Assembly (NCBI GenBank): GCA_025617745.1
Contig: CM046859.1
Coordinates: 27,579,371-27,643,370 of the forward strand
DNA length: 64,000 nucleotides
Source: Heliocidaris erythrogramma
Taxonomy: Eukaryota > Echinodermata > Echinoidea > Camarodonta > Echinometridae
Direction of reading: 5' to 3'
In this document: piece by piece, positions 35,617 through 46,710 of the stretch
How positions within the stretch are numbered: the stretch's first letter is position 1
Layout: every line of letters starts with the position of its first letter
Position numbers and translations under genes: made by a program
The notes under the pieces: generated by a model
Database searches by the model: none
What the model was told of the DNA's origin: nothing
The model's input: only the letters and a program-made list of their open reading frames with translations

Positions 35617-36937
35617 TATGCCTCCGCCTAAATTCAGTTGATGGCTCAAACTCTTCTAGAAATATTTGATAACGAGGCTAAAAACCAGTAATTTCATGTA
35701 ATTTCATGTAAATTGACCTCTGACCTTTGACCTACTTACCCCAAAATCTAATCAGTTCATTTTTCTATGGGGATACATACTGGTACCAAGTTTGAAGTTC
35801 TCACCTCAGATAGTTCTTGAGATATCGCGGTAACGGTGCTAAAAACCAGTAATTCCATGTAATTTCATATAAATTGACCTCTGTGACCTCTGAACTTTGA
35901 CCTACCTACCCCAAAATCTAATCAGTTCCTCTTTCTATGGAGATACATACTGGTACCAAGTTTGAAGTTCTCACCTCAAACAGTTCTTGAGATATCGCGG
36001 TAACGGTGCTAAAAACCAAGAATTTCATGTAATTTCATGTAAATTGACCTCTGTGACCTCTGACCTTTGACCTCCTTACCCAAAAATCTAATCAGTTCAT
36101 CTTTCTATGGGGATACATACTGGTACCAAGTTTGAAGTTCTCACCTCAGATAGTTCTTGAGATATCGCGGTAACGGTGCTAAAAACCAGTAATTCCACGT
36201 AATTTCATATAAATTGACCTCTGTGACCTCTGAACTTTGACCTACCTACCCCAAAATCTAATCAGTTCCTCTTTCTATGGGGATACATACTGGTACCAAG
36301 TTTGAAGTTCTCACCTCAAACAGTTCTTGAGATATCGCGGTAACGGTGCTAAAAACCAGTAATTCCACGTAATTTCATATAAATTGACCTCTGTGACCTC
36401 TGAACTTTGACCTACCTACCCCAAAATCTAATCAGTTCCTCTTTCTATGGGGATACATACTGGTACCAAGTTTGAAGTTCTCACCTCAAACAGTTCTTGA
36501 GATATCGCGGTAACGGTGCTAAAAACCAGTAATTCCATGTAATTTCATGTAAATTGACCTCTGTGACCTCTGAACCTTGACCTACCTACCCCAAAATCTA
36601 ATCAGTTCCTCTTTCTATGGGGATACATACTGGTACCAAGTTTGAAGTTCTCACCTCAAACAGTTCTTGAGATATCGCTGTAACGGTGCTAAAAACCAAG
36701 AATTTCATGTAATTTCATGTAAATTGACCTCTGTGACCTCTGACCTTTGACCTACTTACCCCAAAATCTAATCAGTTCATCTTCGTATGGGGATATATAC
36801 TAGTACCAAGTTTGAGGTTCCTACCTCAAATGATTCTTCAGATATCGCGGTAACGAGAAGTGGGACGGACGCACGCACGGACGGACAACCCGAAAACATA
36901 ATGCCTCCGGCACCCACCTTCGGTGGGCGGAGGCATA
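35617..36937 (+). repeat. 'TATGCCTCCGCC' element with ~170-bp tandem units
   Basis: The ends TATGCCTCCGCC and GGCGGAGGCATA are inverted. About seven units of ~170 bp repeat 'gacctctgtgacctctgaactttgacctac', 'aaaatctaatcagttc', 'tactggtaccaagtttgaag' and 'gagatatcgcggtaacggtg'. Before the right end lie GGACGGAC tracts and a second, internal hairpin (GCCTCCGGCACC...GGTGGGCGGAGGC, 36902-36934). There is no ORF. The class is unknown; it behaves like a DNA element that has expanded internally. Confidence 0.8.
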
Positions 36938-37432
36938 AAAATCCAACAGTTTCACCTTGACATGAGCATCACATTTTTGCAATTATTAAGTGATGGTTAC
37001 ATTTATACTTGTAGGTGTACATGTATCAAGAAAAATAGCAACACAAAAAATCCTATACCACAGTACATATTGCAATCCCATTGTAGACTATAATTTGGAC
37101 GGGCTGTTTTAACGACTTCCAAGTTGTAGCTCTCAAACAAAGAGAAGGTAATACTCAATCATGATATGGTAATGATCATAAGGCCACAGCTATACAAATC
37201 CTTGCAATTCAAAATGTGAACATAATTGCAAGATATCCTCTTAAGATACTAGATTATTTTAAAACTAAATCCAAAATCTTGCACTGTCTCGTTTTTAGCT
37301 GATGTTAAGTGAGTGTCATTTTGTTACACTACAAACCAATCGTATCAGATGTAGCTCTTTCTGCAATAGCAATAGTTCAGCTGCCAGTGTTCATGTTTTG
37401 AATGGTTTTCATAGACCTGATGATCTTGAACA

Positions 37433-40400
37433 TCAATCTACTAACTCAATGGTGTTCAGAGCGTCCTTTTCATTGATTTCCATGGTTGCGATTGCACCAT
37501 CATTGAAAATGAACGACGATCCAGCATCTATGACCAAAGACGCATCCCAGCATCGAGATCTCATCACAATTCTAAAATAGATTAATCAAAGAACAACCAA
37601 GAAAAGAGGAGTCAATTACATCGGAAAATGATATTATGAGGCACTGTGAAAAAAAGAGTCTTTGATTGTCCTCTTGGGTATCAATACCAAGCCCAATGCT
37701 TAAGCCCTAAGACAAGGCATTATATCTACTGTTGTCTCTCTTAACCCAGGTGTAGTAAATGTGTATTGGTACCCTAATTGTGTGTGTGTAATTGGGTTTT
37801 TACAGACGTGTATCAATCACATATGATTATTTACGTCTGGGGACCAACCTTTAAGGTCACCATCCCAAAGACGTGACTCAGTCTCGAACCTGGGTCCGCT
37901 GAATCAGTTTATAACTTCCACTATTAGCTGGATTACAGGCGCAAGCCACAACACCCAGTTAATTGGTACTTTGTGGAAAGAAATTCCTTGACCGATCTAA
38001 GCCATTCTAAAAGTTCTGAAAGGCAATAAGAATGTGATATACATCATTCCAATAATAACTACAACTACTATATCTTATATTTATCACCAGAATTTGCAGT
38101 AGGGAAAATGCTATTCAAAGGAGATGGTCGACCATGGAATTTTGAATCAGATTCCTGTTCAAACACAACACATAAAATATTCATGAAATTGTACATTTGG
38201 GATTACACAGATATTAATTGAGGCAAAAAATCTTGGTCATTATGCACACAGGAAAGCGGTCCTGATCTTGAGCTCCACAAAATTAAGTTTGAAACTGCTC
38301 CATTCACCTGTCAAAAAATCAATTTTTTACGATTTATAGCAAACTAGATGAATCTCCGACCACGCGCGGTCGGAATTTATGCCTCCGCCATCATCAGATT
38401 GGCAATGTATGGCATACATGTACACTTTAAAAAGGATTGGTCCATCAAAATTACAAATCTTTTCACTTCAAAAGCACAGGAGACAGAAAATTTATTTCAT
38501 TTTATTTTCAAATAAAAAACTTAATTACCATTGATGACTTACAATCATCAAATACACCAAGGAAATAGATATTTTATAGCAAATAGACCACTGTCCCCTT
38601 GAAATTTCTAAAATAGGTAGGCCTAGACTCAATACACAGTGCTGCCAACCTAAAATCGTATTCCTTACCTTTTACGGTTGATAAGGGGGTATGGTATTGT
38701 GTATCACAGGCAAAAATTTAGAACAGTTCTTGTAACCCAGAGCCATAAATAGTTAATGCCAGTGGATAACAAATGGTTGTTCGAGGAGACAGGTGCGATG
38801 CATTATGGTAATGTTGTGTTCCAAATTAATTCCAGACATCCATAGATGTTGGTACCCCCTTATCAAGTGTAATAGGAGCGAAACTGGGTGAGGAATTCGT
38901 ACTAGTTGGCATGTCTGCATACATCACAAACCATTTTTATGTATATATAACGACCTCTATGACCTTTGAACTTTGACCTTGAGATCCCCTAAAATCTAAT
39001 CAGTTCCTCACATATGCATACGTGGGCCAAGTTAGAGGTTGATCTGTCAAACAACTGAAGTTATTGCAAAAAGTTATTTAAAAAATGAACCATTTTTATG
39101 TACATAATGACGCAGGCTTCTGACCTTTGACCTTTGACCTTGAGACCCCAAAATCTAATCAGTTCATCATCCCTCCCATAAGAATACATGGGCCAAGTTA
39201 GAAGTTGATCCGCCAACGGTTTTGAAGTTATCGCGAGAACAAAGCATTTTTATGTATATAATGACCTCTATGACCTTTGACCTTTGACCCTGAGACCCCA
39301 AAATCTAATCAGTTCATCGTCCCTCCCATATGCATACATGGGCCAAGTTACAAACTGATCCGCCAAACGGTTTTGAAGTTATCGCGAGAACGAAAAGGGG
39401 ACGGACGACCCGAAAACATAATGCCTCCGGCACCACCTACGGTGGGCGGAGGCATAAAAAAGGATATAACCAATCACTTACTTCCTAGCAAAGCCCCTGG
39501 GCATGTCAGACTGGTAGACTCTGTTTGTTACGGGATCTCTGACTGTGTATGCCATTCGAGGATCAGCACCGTCAAATAAGAGAGAGGAGTTGAACCGCTC
39601 TGCTATACTCTCCACTGTGCCTTCCTCTGTTGCTAAATTGCTTCCTGTTTCTTCATTGGCTAAACAAAGATACACAGACAAAATAGGAAGACATAAAGCA
39701 ACGGACATACAGTTTTGTGCAAATATAAAACATAAAACTTTACCAGAAACACTGTGGACGAAAGGTCATCTTGAGTTCTGGGAAAAGTAAAAAATAATTT
39801 GTGAGCTTTCTCATTCTTATGTTAGTTTGGACTTTATCATGGTAGATATGTCCCCTGAAAAGGATTGCTCTTCAAATGCCTCACATTCAAAATATGACAA
39901 GAAACAGCTGAAATGTTTGGGCCAAACATTTGCGTGTAGTCCCATATACACATTTCTGAGTGCAGTGCATGTGATTCTCAGCAGGATTGAGTCAATTTCT
40001 TATCATTTTGGTGATTCCGAAACCTTACAGCATACACCAATTCTTATGTGCTATATAATCAACCTTTCCCAACTGCTTTGAGACAGCTTCTTTCACAATT
40101 CGATCTCATGACCAGAACTCAACTTTATCTTTAATGTAAAAAAAAAACCAAAACAATGTCTGCCAATATGTATTGCTTGTTGAGAGCCAGAAGGACATTA
40201 AGCGACTTACTTTTACATAGAGTGAGCGCCATTCTGCCTCTTAAGAGATGGTAGAGCAATGAGCAAACTACATGCGGTCGTTCGAACAACATATAGACAA
40301 ACTGGACTTGTGATCCCATGGGTGTCATTAGTGGATTGAAATGAAATGAGTATTCATTGTCAATGTTATGGAACTTTGTTTTTCACTGGTCTAGTTTCTA

Positions 40401-43400
40401 GCAAGTTGTTAAAATTTTGCTGGTCCAAATAACCTCTCTGAATACATTAGAAACTATATAGAATTAATGTAAGCCAATTTAAACTGAAATACAGTTATAT
40501 TTAAAAGAGCTTTAGAATCTATCAACTAATTTGTCTGATACGTTACATATCAATGTATCTTTGGATGATATCAATATTCAATACCCCAAAAATACACATT
40601 TCACCTATACATCGGGGAAGGGATTAGTATGATAATAAAATGAATTCTTCTTTTACCATACTCACTTATTTTCAGAATGTCTTTGACACTTTGAGATGAT
40701 AGCTTGTTGATGTTGAAAGACCTGAAGTGAAGACAAAAGCAGCAAACATCAGTACTCAGATTGACCAGAACAGGATATGGTTTATTGGTGATGGGCTGGT
40801 TCTTCACCAGATTGAGGGGATAAGCTCCCTCTACCTCCCTAACTGTCTATCTTCTCATTCTGCATGCTTTTCTCATTCTTTCCCCTTTTGAAGAACTGTA
40901 TGTGCCGGCTAGGCATAAGACTAAGGCTGTGTTCTATGGAGAGCTGTCAAATGGCAAACCCACTGGAAGAGCTCCAAGAAAGAGCTTCAAAGACTAGCCG
41001 AAAGGTGAGCTAAATTACAAGGCAGCTTGAAAGCAAGGCATCATGCATTTTTGAGAGAGTTAAGAAGCTTTGAAGGAGAAACCTAAATATAGAGGAAGGC
41101 TTCAGCTGCCCACAGACCTCCCCCCCCCCCCCCCCCCCCATCTCTCACTCTCTCTGTATCTATTAAAGGCTTTCCTCGCAAAAAATGTGCTAGAATCTAT
41201 TGTTTGAGGATTGGTATAAACATAACAAAAAAGTAACTCCCCCCTTAATCAAAATGGCGTAACTTTTTAACGAAAAGAATTTGAGCAAAATAACTTGGCA
41301 GGAGTGTTGCTACACTTATTGACTAACTTTTCTGTGAAAATGAGATGGATCCATTGAGTCATGCATGAGTGAGCAAACATTAAAGGCAAAATTGTCACTT
41401 TTCAAAAGTCACAAGGGTCATTTTGGGGATTCTGTGAAACAAGATTTTAGCGAATTCGGTTTCTGATGCATATTTATTTGTTATTGTTGCTTATCATCCA
41501 TCGCTTGACCCCCTAACACCTATCCTGACACTTTTCTCAGTATTATGGTTGGGTGAGCACAATTTTTTTTTATTTCAACCCTCCTGAATTTGAAATTGCA
41601 AAATCCATGCAGCTTATTGAACAAAAATAACTCCAGATGTTTTTACCAGAATGCATCCTCACATGTTCTGTGAACATAAGAGGTTGTCATCGTGTCATGG
41701 TTGAGTGAGCACACTTTAAACGTCGCGCAAGAAATGCTAAAATGCACTGTTAATACAACATAAAAATTGTGACTTCTGAAAAGTGACAATTTTTGCCTTT
41801 AATGTTTGCCCACTCATGCATGACTCGATGGATCAATCACATGTTACAGGGAAGTTAGTCAATAAGCGTAAAAACACTCTTGCCAAGTTATTTTGCTCAC
41901 AACTTTTGTGTTAAGAAGTTATGCCAATTTGATTTAGGGGGAGTTACTTTTTTTTGTTGTGTTTATTTAGTGATGATAAATCACGCCATCAAAAATGTGA
42001 TTCCCACTGATCCATTGACCCAAGGAAATAGCCATCATAACAAATTAAAAATACAGAAATGAAAGCATACACTTGTTTCCATCCCCACCCAATTTCTGGA
42101 AATCCAAGCTAGATTGAATTGCATTAAATGTGCTTCCATAAGTATAAGATTTACAGCTAATTTGGCTACAGCCACAAGACTGACCTATCATAAGACTGAC
42201 GGCCCATGAGACGGACAGGGCATGATAAAGACATTGTGGTCTCTTGGACCTTTTCACAACTTTGTATGATTCCGAATCAGTTTGAATCTAGAAGCCTGTA
42301 ACAGGACTTCTAACAGCTTACTGACCATGATGATGACCCAGTTCCTGTTGACACTGTGACCCCTGAACTCTTCTGTTTCTCCATTGGACCATCATCCACT
42401 GACATCTCATAGTAGGACATTCTGTAAAGAGAAAATATTCAACATAAGAAACATTACAGCCATTGGCATTTTCACAGGGTTGTCACGATGAAGTGGATGT
42501 GCCACTGGGCTATGGATCAACTGGTCCTACTTTAAATCCAAGCTGTGACACCATCATATTTTGGCAAGTATTTAATCTTCAGGTACTTCTATGTTGCAAA
42601 GGAGAAAATGGCTACCTGCAGTGACTACACTATTGCCTCAATGCATGCACTGTAACGATGGTAGGAATACAGCCCAGTGACTGGAGATGGCGTACACATT
42701 GCGTTCAAGCTTCAAATACAATAATCTGGGTAGATCTATAATTATGTCATGTACCTAAAACATTTATAAATATGTACAATATAATCACATAATATAAATG
42801 TAAATATATTGATTCTCATTAACCTTGATGAGAGTGACTCTCCAATGAAGATCTCATTAAGAGCTCTAACTGGTAGAACCCTTGGTCCCTTGACCATGCC
42901 ATCCAGACCATCCTGCATACGCCTCTCCTGCTGGCTGTGGGTGTGATAGTGCTCTGGGAAGCTCAGCTCTAGCTCATGGAGATCAATAGGTTCCTTGTTC
43001 ACCATGCAACCGTCCACAGTCACTCGTATCCTCTGACGTTTCTTCCACCTGTACAGGAAGAATGGAGAAAACAGAGAAAGGTCTTCTCATAGTCCTATTT
43101 GAATGCATTGCACCCATAAATTCTGAATTACCATTTCAAAGCAACTAGTTAAAGGTAAATCTGAAAACCAAGCAACAAAGAGGTTTTGCCACCAGCAAAC
43201 TTGCAAAACAACACAAATATGTTCTAGTGGACTGCCTGACCGCATCCATTTCCATCTTACTTGCAGACTCAAACATTCAATAAATATTTTCTTGGACGAT
43301 GTTACAATTTTATTTTTTGTCATTAACCACAACTCAACACTATAAACAACAAGAGCCCCAGGGGGCACGACGCTCACCTGAGGTGGATCAATTCACATCT

Positions 43401-46400
43401 GGTGCATGTTCTCTCTAGCACATGAACAACTTTCATTCTTCATCTATAGAGGTATCTCTATACACAATACCAAGTCTGAGCTTCCTACCAAGTTCGGTTA
43501 AATTCCAATCATGGGTTTTGGAGAAGAAGCTGAAAATGTAAAAAGTTTATGGATGGCGGACAACTTGCCCCACCCCCCCCCTCCAGTGTGTTACCCCCAC
43601 AGACCCCCACATGTACCATTTTAGCAACTTTGGGTCCCCTACCCCTAAGGATGATTCCTACCAAGTTTGGTTGAATTCCGATCATGTGTTTTGGAGAAGA
43701 TCAGAATGTACATTTTGCCTGGCAGCGCCCCCCCCCCCTCCAGTATGTTACCCCCACAGGGCCCCTATAGGGCCACTCAGAGAAATTTCATGAACAACAT
43801 TCATTCTTCATCTATAGAGGTATCTCCATACACAATACCAATGAGCTATGCCTGGTTCTGGAGAAGAAGATGTTTGATATTTACATAGCTTTTACAATTG
43901 GGGGCCTTCCCCCTGGCCCCCCCCCCCCCCTGGGGGCCACATGTACCATTTTAGCAACTTTGGGTCCCCTACCCCTAAGGATGATTCCTACCAAGTTTGG
44001 TTGAATTCCGATCATGTGTTTTGGAGAAGATCAGAATGTACATTTTGCCTGGCAGCGCCCCCCCCCCCCCTCCAGTATGTTACCCCCACAGGGCCCCTAT
44101 AGGGCCACTCAGAGAAATTTCATGAACAACATTCATTCTTCATCTATAGAGGTATCTCCATACACAATACCAATGAGCTATGCCAGGTTCTGGAGAAGAA
44201 GAAGTTTTTTAAATTTACATAGCTTTTACAATTGGGGGCCTTCCCCCTGGGCCCCCCTGGAGGCCACATGTACCATTTTAGCAACTTTGGGTCCCCTACC
44301 CCTAAGGATGATTCCTACCAAGTTTGGCTGAATTCCGATCATGTGTTTTGGAGAAGAAGATCAGAATGTACATTTTGCCTGGCAGCGCCCCCCCCCCCCC
44401 CCCCCCCCCCCTCCAGTATGTAACCCCCACAGGGCCCCTATAGGGCCACTCAGAGAAATTTCATGAACAACATTCATTCTTCATCTATAGAGGTATCTCC
44501 ATACAAAATACCAAGTCTGAGCTATGCCTGGTTCTGGAGAAGAAGATGTTTGAAATTTACATAGCTTTTACAATTGGGGCCCTCCCCCTGGGCCCCCCTG
44601 GGGGCCACATGTACCATTTTAGCAACTTTGGGTCCCCTACCCCTAAGGATGATTCCTACCAAGTTTGGTTGAATTCCGATCATGGGTTTTGGAGAAGAAG
44701 ATGAAAATGTAAAAAGTTAACGGACGACGGACGACGGACGACGCACGACGGACGACGCACGACGCACGACGCACGACGGACGACGGACAAATTTCCATCG
44801 CAATAGCTCACTCGAGCCATAGGCTCAGGTGAGCTAACAAGCATTGGCTGTTAAGCACTAGAAAATCAACATACTCTGAAGAAAGGTAAAGACAAAATTA
44901 CCTGAAATCGCCTGACATTATCCTTTTCATGGCTTCTTCGAACAGAAAGGTGTATCTGTTGGGGAGGCATAGATGTCCCTCGGATCCCTGAGCATCGGTG
45001 TTGACCCCTATAACAGGTGTTTGGTCTAGAACTTTACTGGCAGCAAGGAGGAAGGTTCCATCTCCCCCCATGGAGACGATGAGGTCTGCCCACCTGACTG
45101 CATCATCGTTGAAACAGTAGCGGTCTACAACTCTTGTCTCTAGACCCAGCTTCCTAATTAAGAGATCAAATTTGGTGAAAGGGAGGAGAAGAAGAACTTT
45201 GGCTGAGAAGAAGAACTTTGGCTGAAAAGTGCAGGAATGGTCCCACCCTAGTCCCTACAATAAAATAGCGATTAAAAGATTAAAAGCAATTTTCCACAAC
45301 AATATTTAAAAAAATATAAAGTAACAAAACAGATTAATAGAACTTAAAATCTTATTAACTTTTACTTTGGTCAATTCCATTCCCTGATCATCATGCAATG
45401 AAAAATATTTTTTACTCCATTCTAAATGAATACAATTTGAGCAATGAACATACAAAAAATGTAGAATTTTGAAATCATGAAATAAAATTTGAAGTGAATC
45501 AGGTAAACTCTAAATTGTCAAGCATAAATTCTTCAACGCAACATTCAAATCATAAAATGAATTTCTTATGCTCAAAATGAAAGTATTTTTGAATAGCTCC
45601 TGAATAATCCTTGGCTGTTGAAAACTACAAGTACATGTGTACCATCTTACTTGAGAATGTTGCAGCATCTCTCTGTATTCTCTGAATGAACTCTGTGACG
45701 ATCCTTCAAGAAATTAAGGTCTGATCCTCTTTCTGACAGCTGCATGTGTAAAGAAAATGTGAAATCATCTTCAGCCTTTCTAATAATCCTAGTAAAGTAG
45801 TAGCTAAATGTAGGACTGCTAACCCCATTGTGTTATTATCATAGAGATTTTAAATGTTAACCATCAATATTACATAATTCAAGTGAAATACTTTTCAAAA
45901 TAGGAGCTCAGTCAGGACATGAAAACAAATACAGATGTGACTGACAATGACTGAGATGATTTGAGATGAATGCCTGACCATAGTACCTAGGCCACACATG
46001 CCATAAATTCAATGAAATATTGGTCTTGAAAATGAAAGACGGATTTTGAGTAAACAAAAAATAAGAAAAAATCACAAAGATAATTATATTTATTTCAAAG
46101 AAAGAAGTACTATACAATTTCAAAAGGACTCTCAAGTCTCATTCTTACTCTCTGTCTAACTTGTTCTTCTGTCTCAACTCCACCGTAGCGCTGTTTCTCA
46201 AAGTTGTATCTCGTTGTTTTGGGAACAATAAGAACATTTGAAACATGATAATTATTGGAAGAGGAATATGATCTCCTGGTATGTCTCCTATTGGTCTGTT
46301 TAAGTCCATGAAAATACACAAAACGTTCGTCATCTGCATTATGCTTACTCCCAGAATCACACGTAGACAAACAACAGAAGGCTCGGGTCATTATCATCGG

Positions 46401-46541
46401 GTTGGTCCAAGGTTCAACCCCCTGGCGTCCGGCAGCTTCCAGAGTGTGCAACCGTTGCAACTTTGTTAAAACCAGCTGCCCTTTCAACGTACGAATCTTA
46501 GCTTGAAAACATGATAGGCATGTCATTTTAAAACACGCCAT
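37433..46541 (-). CDS. NADK2: NAD kinase 2, mitochondrial
   Basis: Coding exons in order: 46541-46149, 45739-45651, 45153-44902, 43048-42824, 42421-42326, 40721-40666, 39659-39482, 37571-37433. Phases agree and the product is 475 aa (human 442). It phosphorylates NAD+ to NADP+ in the mitochondrial matrix. Signatures: VPKTTRYNFEKQRY (107-119), GGDGT (190-194), GVNTDAQGSEGHLCLP, VRALNEIFIGESLSSR, VDDGP and TGTGS (345-349), with FNDGAIA near the C-terminus. The basic, Cys-rich first ~100 residues lack long homology and suit a mitochondrial presequence. An in-frame TAG 55 bases upstream supports the start. Introns contain a foldback element, a TTAA MITE and two tandem-unit elements. A DNA transposon ends 170 bp upstream of the ATG. 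Confidence 0.95.
37680..37960 (-). mobile_element. SINE with a 7SL/Alu-like head stretch
   Basis: On the - strand the head reads TGTGGCTTGCGCCTGTAATC then CAGCTA (37926-37950), closely resembling the 5' Alu domain of 7SL RNA. A box-B-like GGTTCGAGACT follows (about 37886-37896), then 'cgtctttgggatggtgacc', a GACGT-bounded hairpin region and 'acacctgggttaagagagacaac', a body similar to tRNA-type SINEs of this genome. It lies in the last NADK2 intron, close to the final exon. Confidence 0.5.
38378..39456 (+). repeat. Second full 'TATGCCTCCGCC' element
   Basis: Inverted ends TATGCCTCCGCC / GGCGGAGGCATA. Only the right third shows the tandem phrase ('tgacctttgaccttgagacccc', 'aaaatctaatcagttcat', 'gggccaagtta') in three diverged units; the left part is unique. 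A GGGGACGGACGACC tract precedes the right terminus, which ends 26 bp before NADK2 exon 7. Confidence 0.75.
39771..40134. mobile_element. 'TTGAGTTCTGG' MITE, copy 1
   Basis: The right end ACCAGAACTCAACTTTATCT plus TTAA mirrors a degenerate left end TTGAGTTCTGGG. The body ('aaaataatttgtgagctttctcatt', 'gggtcaatttcttat') matches 61350-61685. It lies in NADK2 intron 6. Confidence 0.65.
41217..41965. mobile_element. Foldback element with ~200-bp arms
   Basis: The left arm (about 41217-41415) and right arm (about 41765-41965) are inverted copies: 'aacaaaaaagtaactcccc', 'gcaaaataacttggcaggagtgt', 'gtcatgcatgagtg' and 'aaacattaaaggcaaaattgtcac' appear reversed on the right. Arms differ at several positions, so the insertion is old. 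A ~350-bp centre lacks coding potential. It lies in NADK2 intron 5. Confidence 0.85.
43351..44835 (+). repeat. 'AAGAGCCCCAGGGGG' element with ~330-bp tandem units
   Basis: Left end AAGAGCCCCAGGGGGCACGA then CGCTCACCTGA; right end TCACTCGAGCCATAGGCTCA then GGTGAGCTA. About four units (marker 'agcaactttgggtcccctacccctaagg' near 43622, 43952, 44280, 44619), each with 'taccaagtttggttgaattccgatcatg', 'ggagaagaag' and a poly-C run. A (GACGGAC/GACGCAC)n tract (44722-44788) precedes the right end. Apparent ORFs are repeat translation. It lies in NADK2 intron 3; a second copy is at 57529-59236. Confidence 0.85.
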
Positions 46542-46710
46542 TACGTTGATAGAGATGCCTACATTTACAAGTTCAATGCCACAAATACAGTTTTTCTAAT
46601 ATGTCTTCTCAATGGAGTTTTTAACAAATATTAGTTGTAAATTCACTCAGGAGTCGACAAAAAGTTTCACGCAGCTCGCACACTGTTCAGTCTTGCATTC
46701 AGACGTAGTA
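46542..46710 (-). promoter_or_regulatory. NADK2 proximal 5' flank
   Basis: Only 169 bases separate the NADK2 ATG from a transposon end. An in-frame TAG lies at 46598-46596. The last five bases (46706-46710, TAGTA) are the transposon's target duplication. The 5' UTR or core promoter must be here or in the transposon. Confidence 0.4.
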
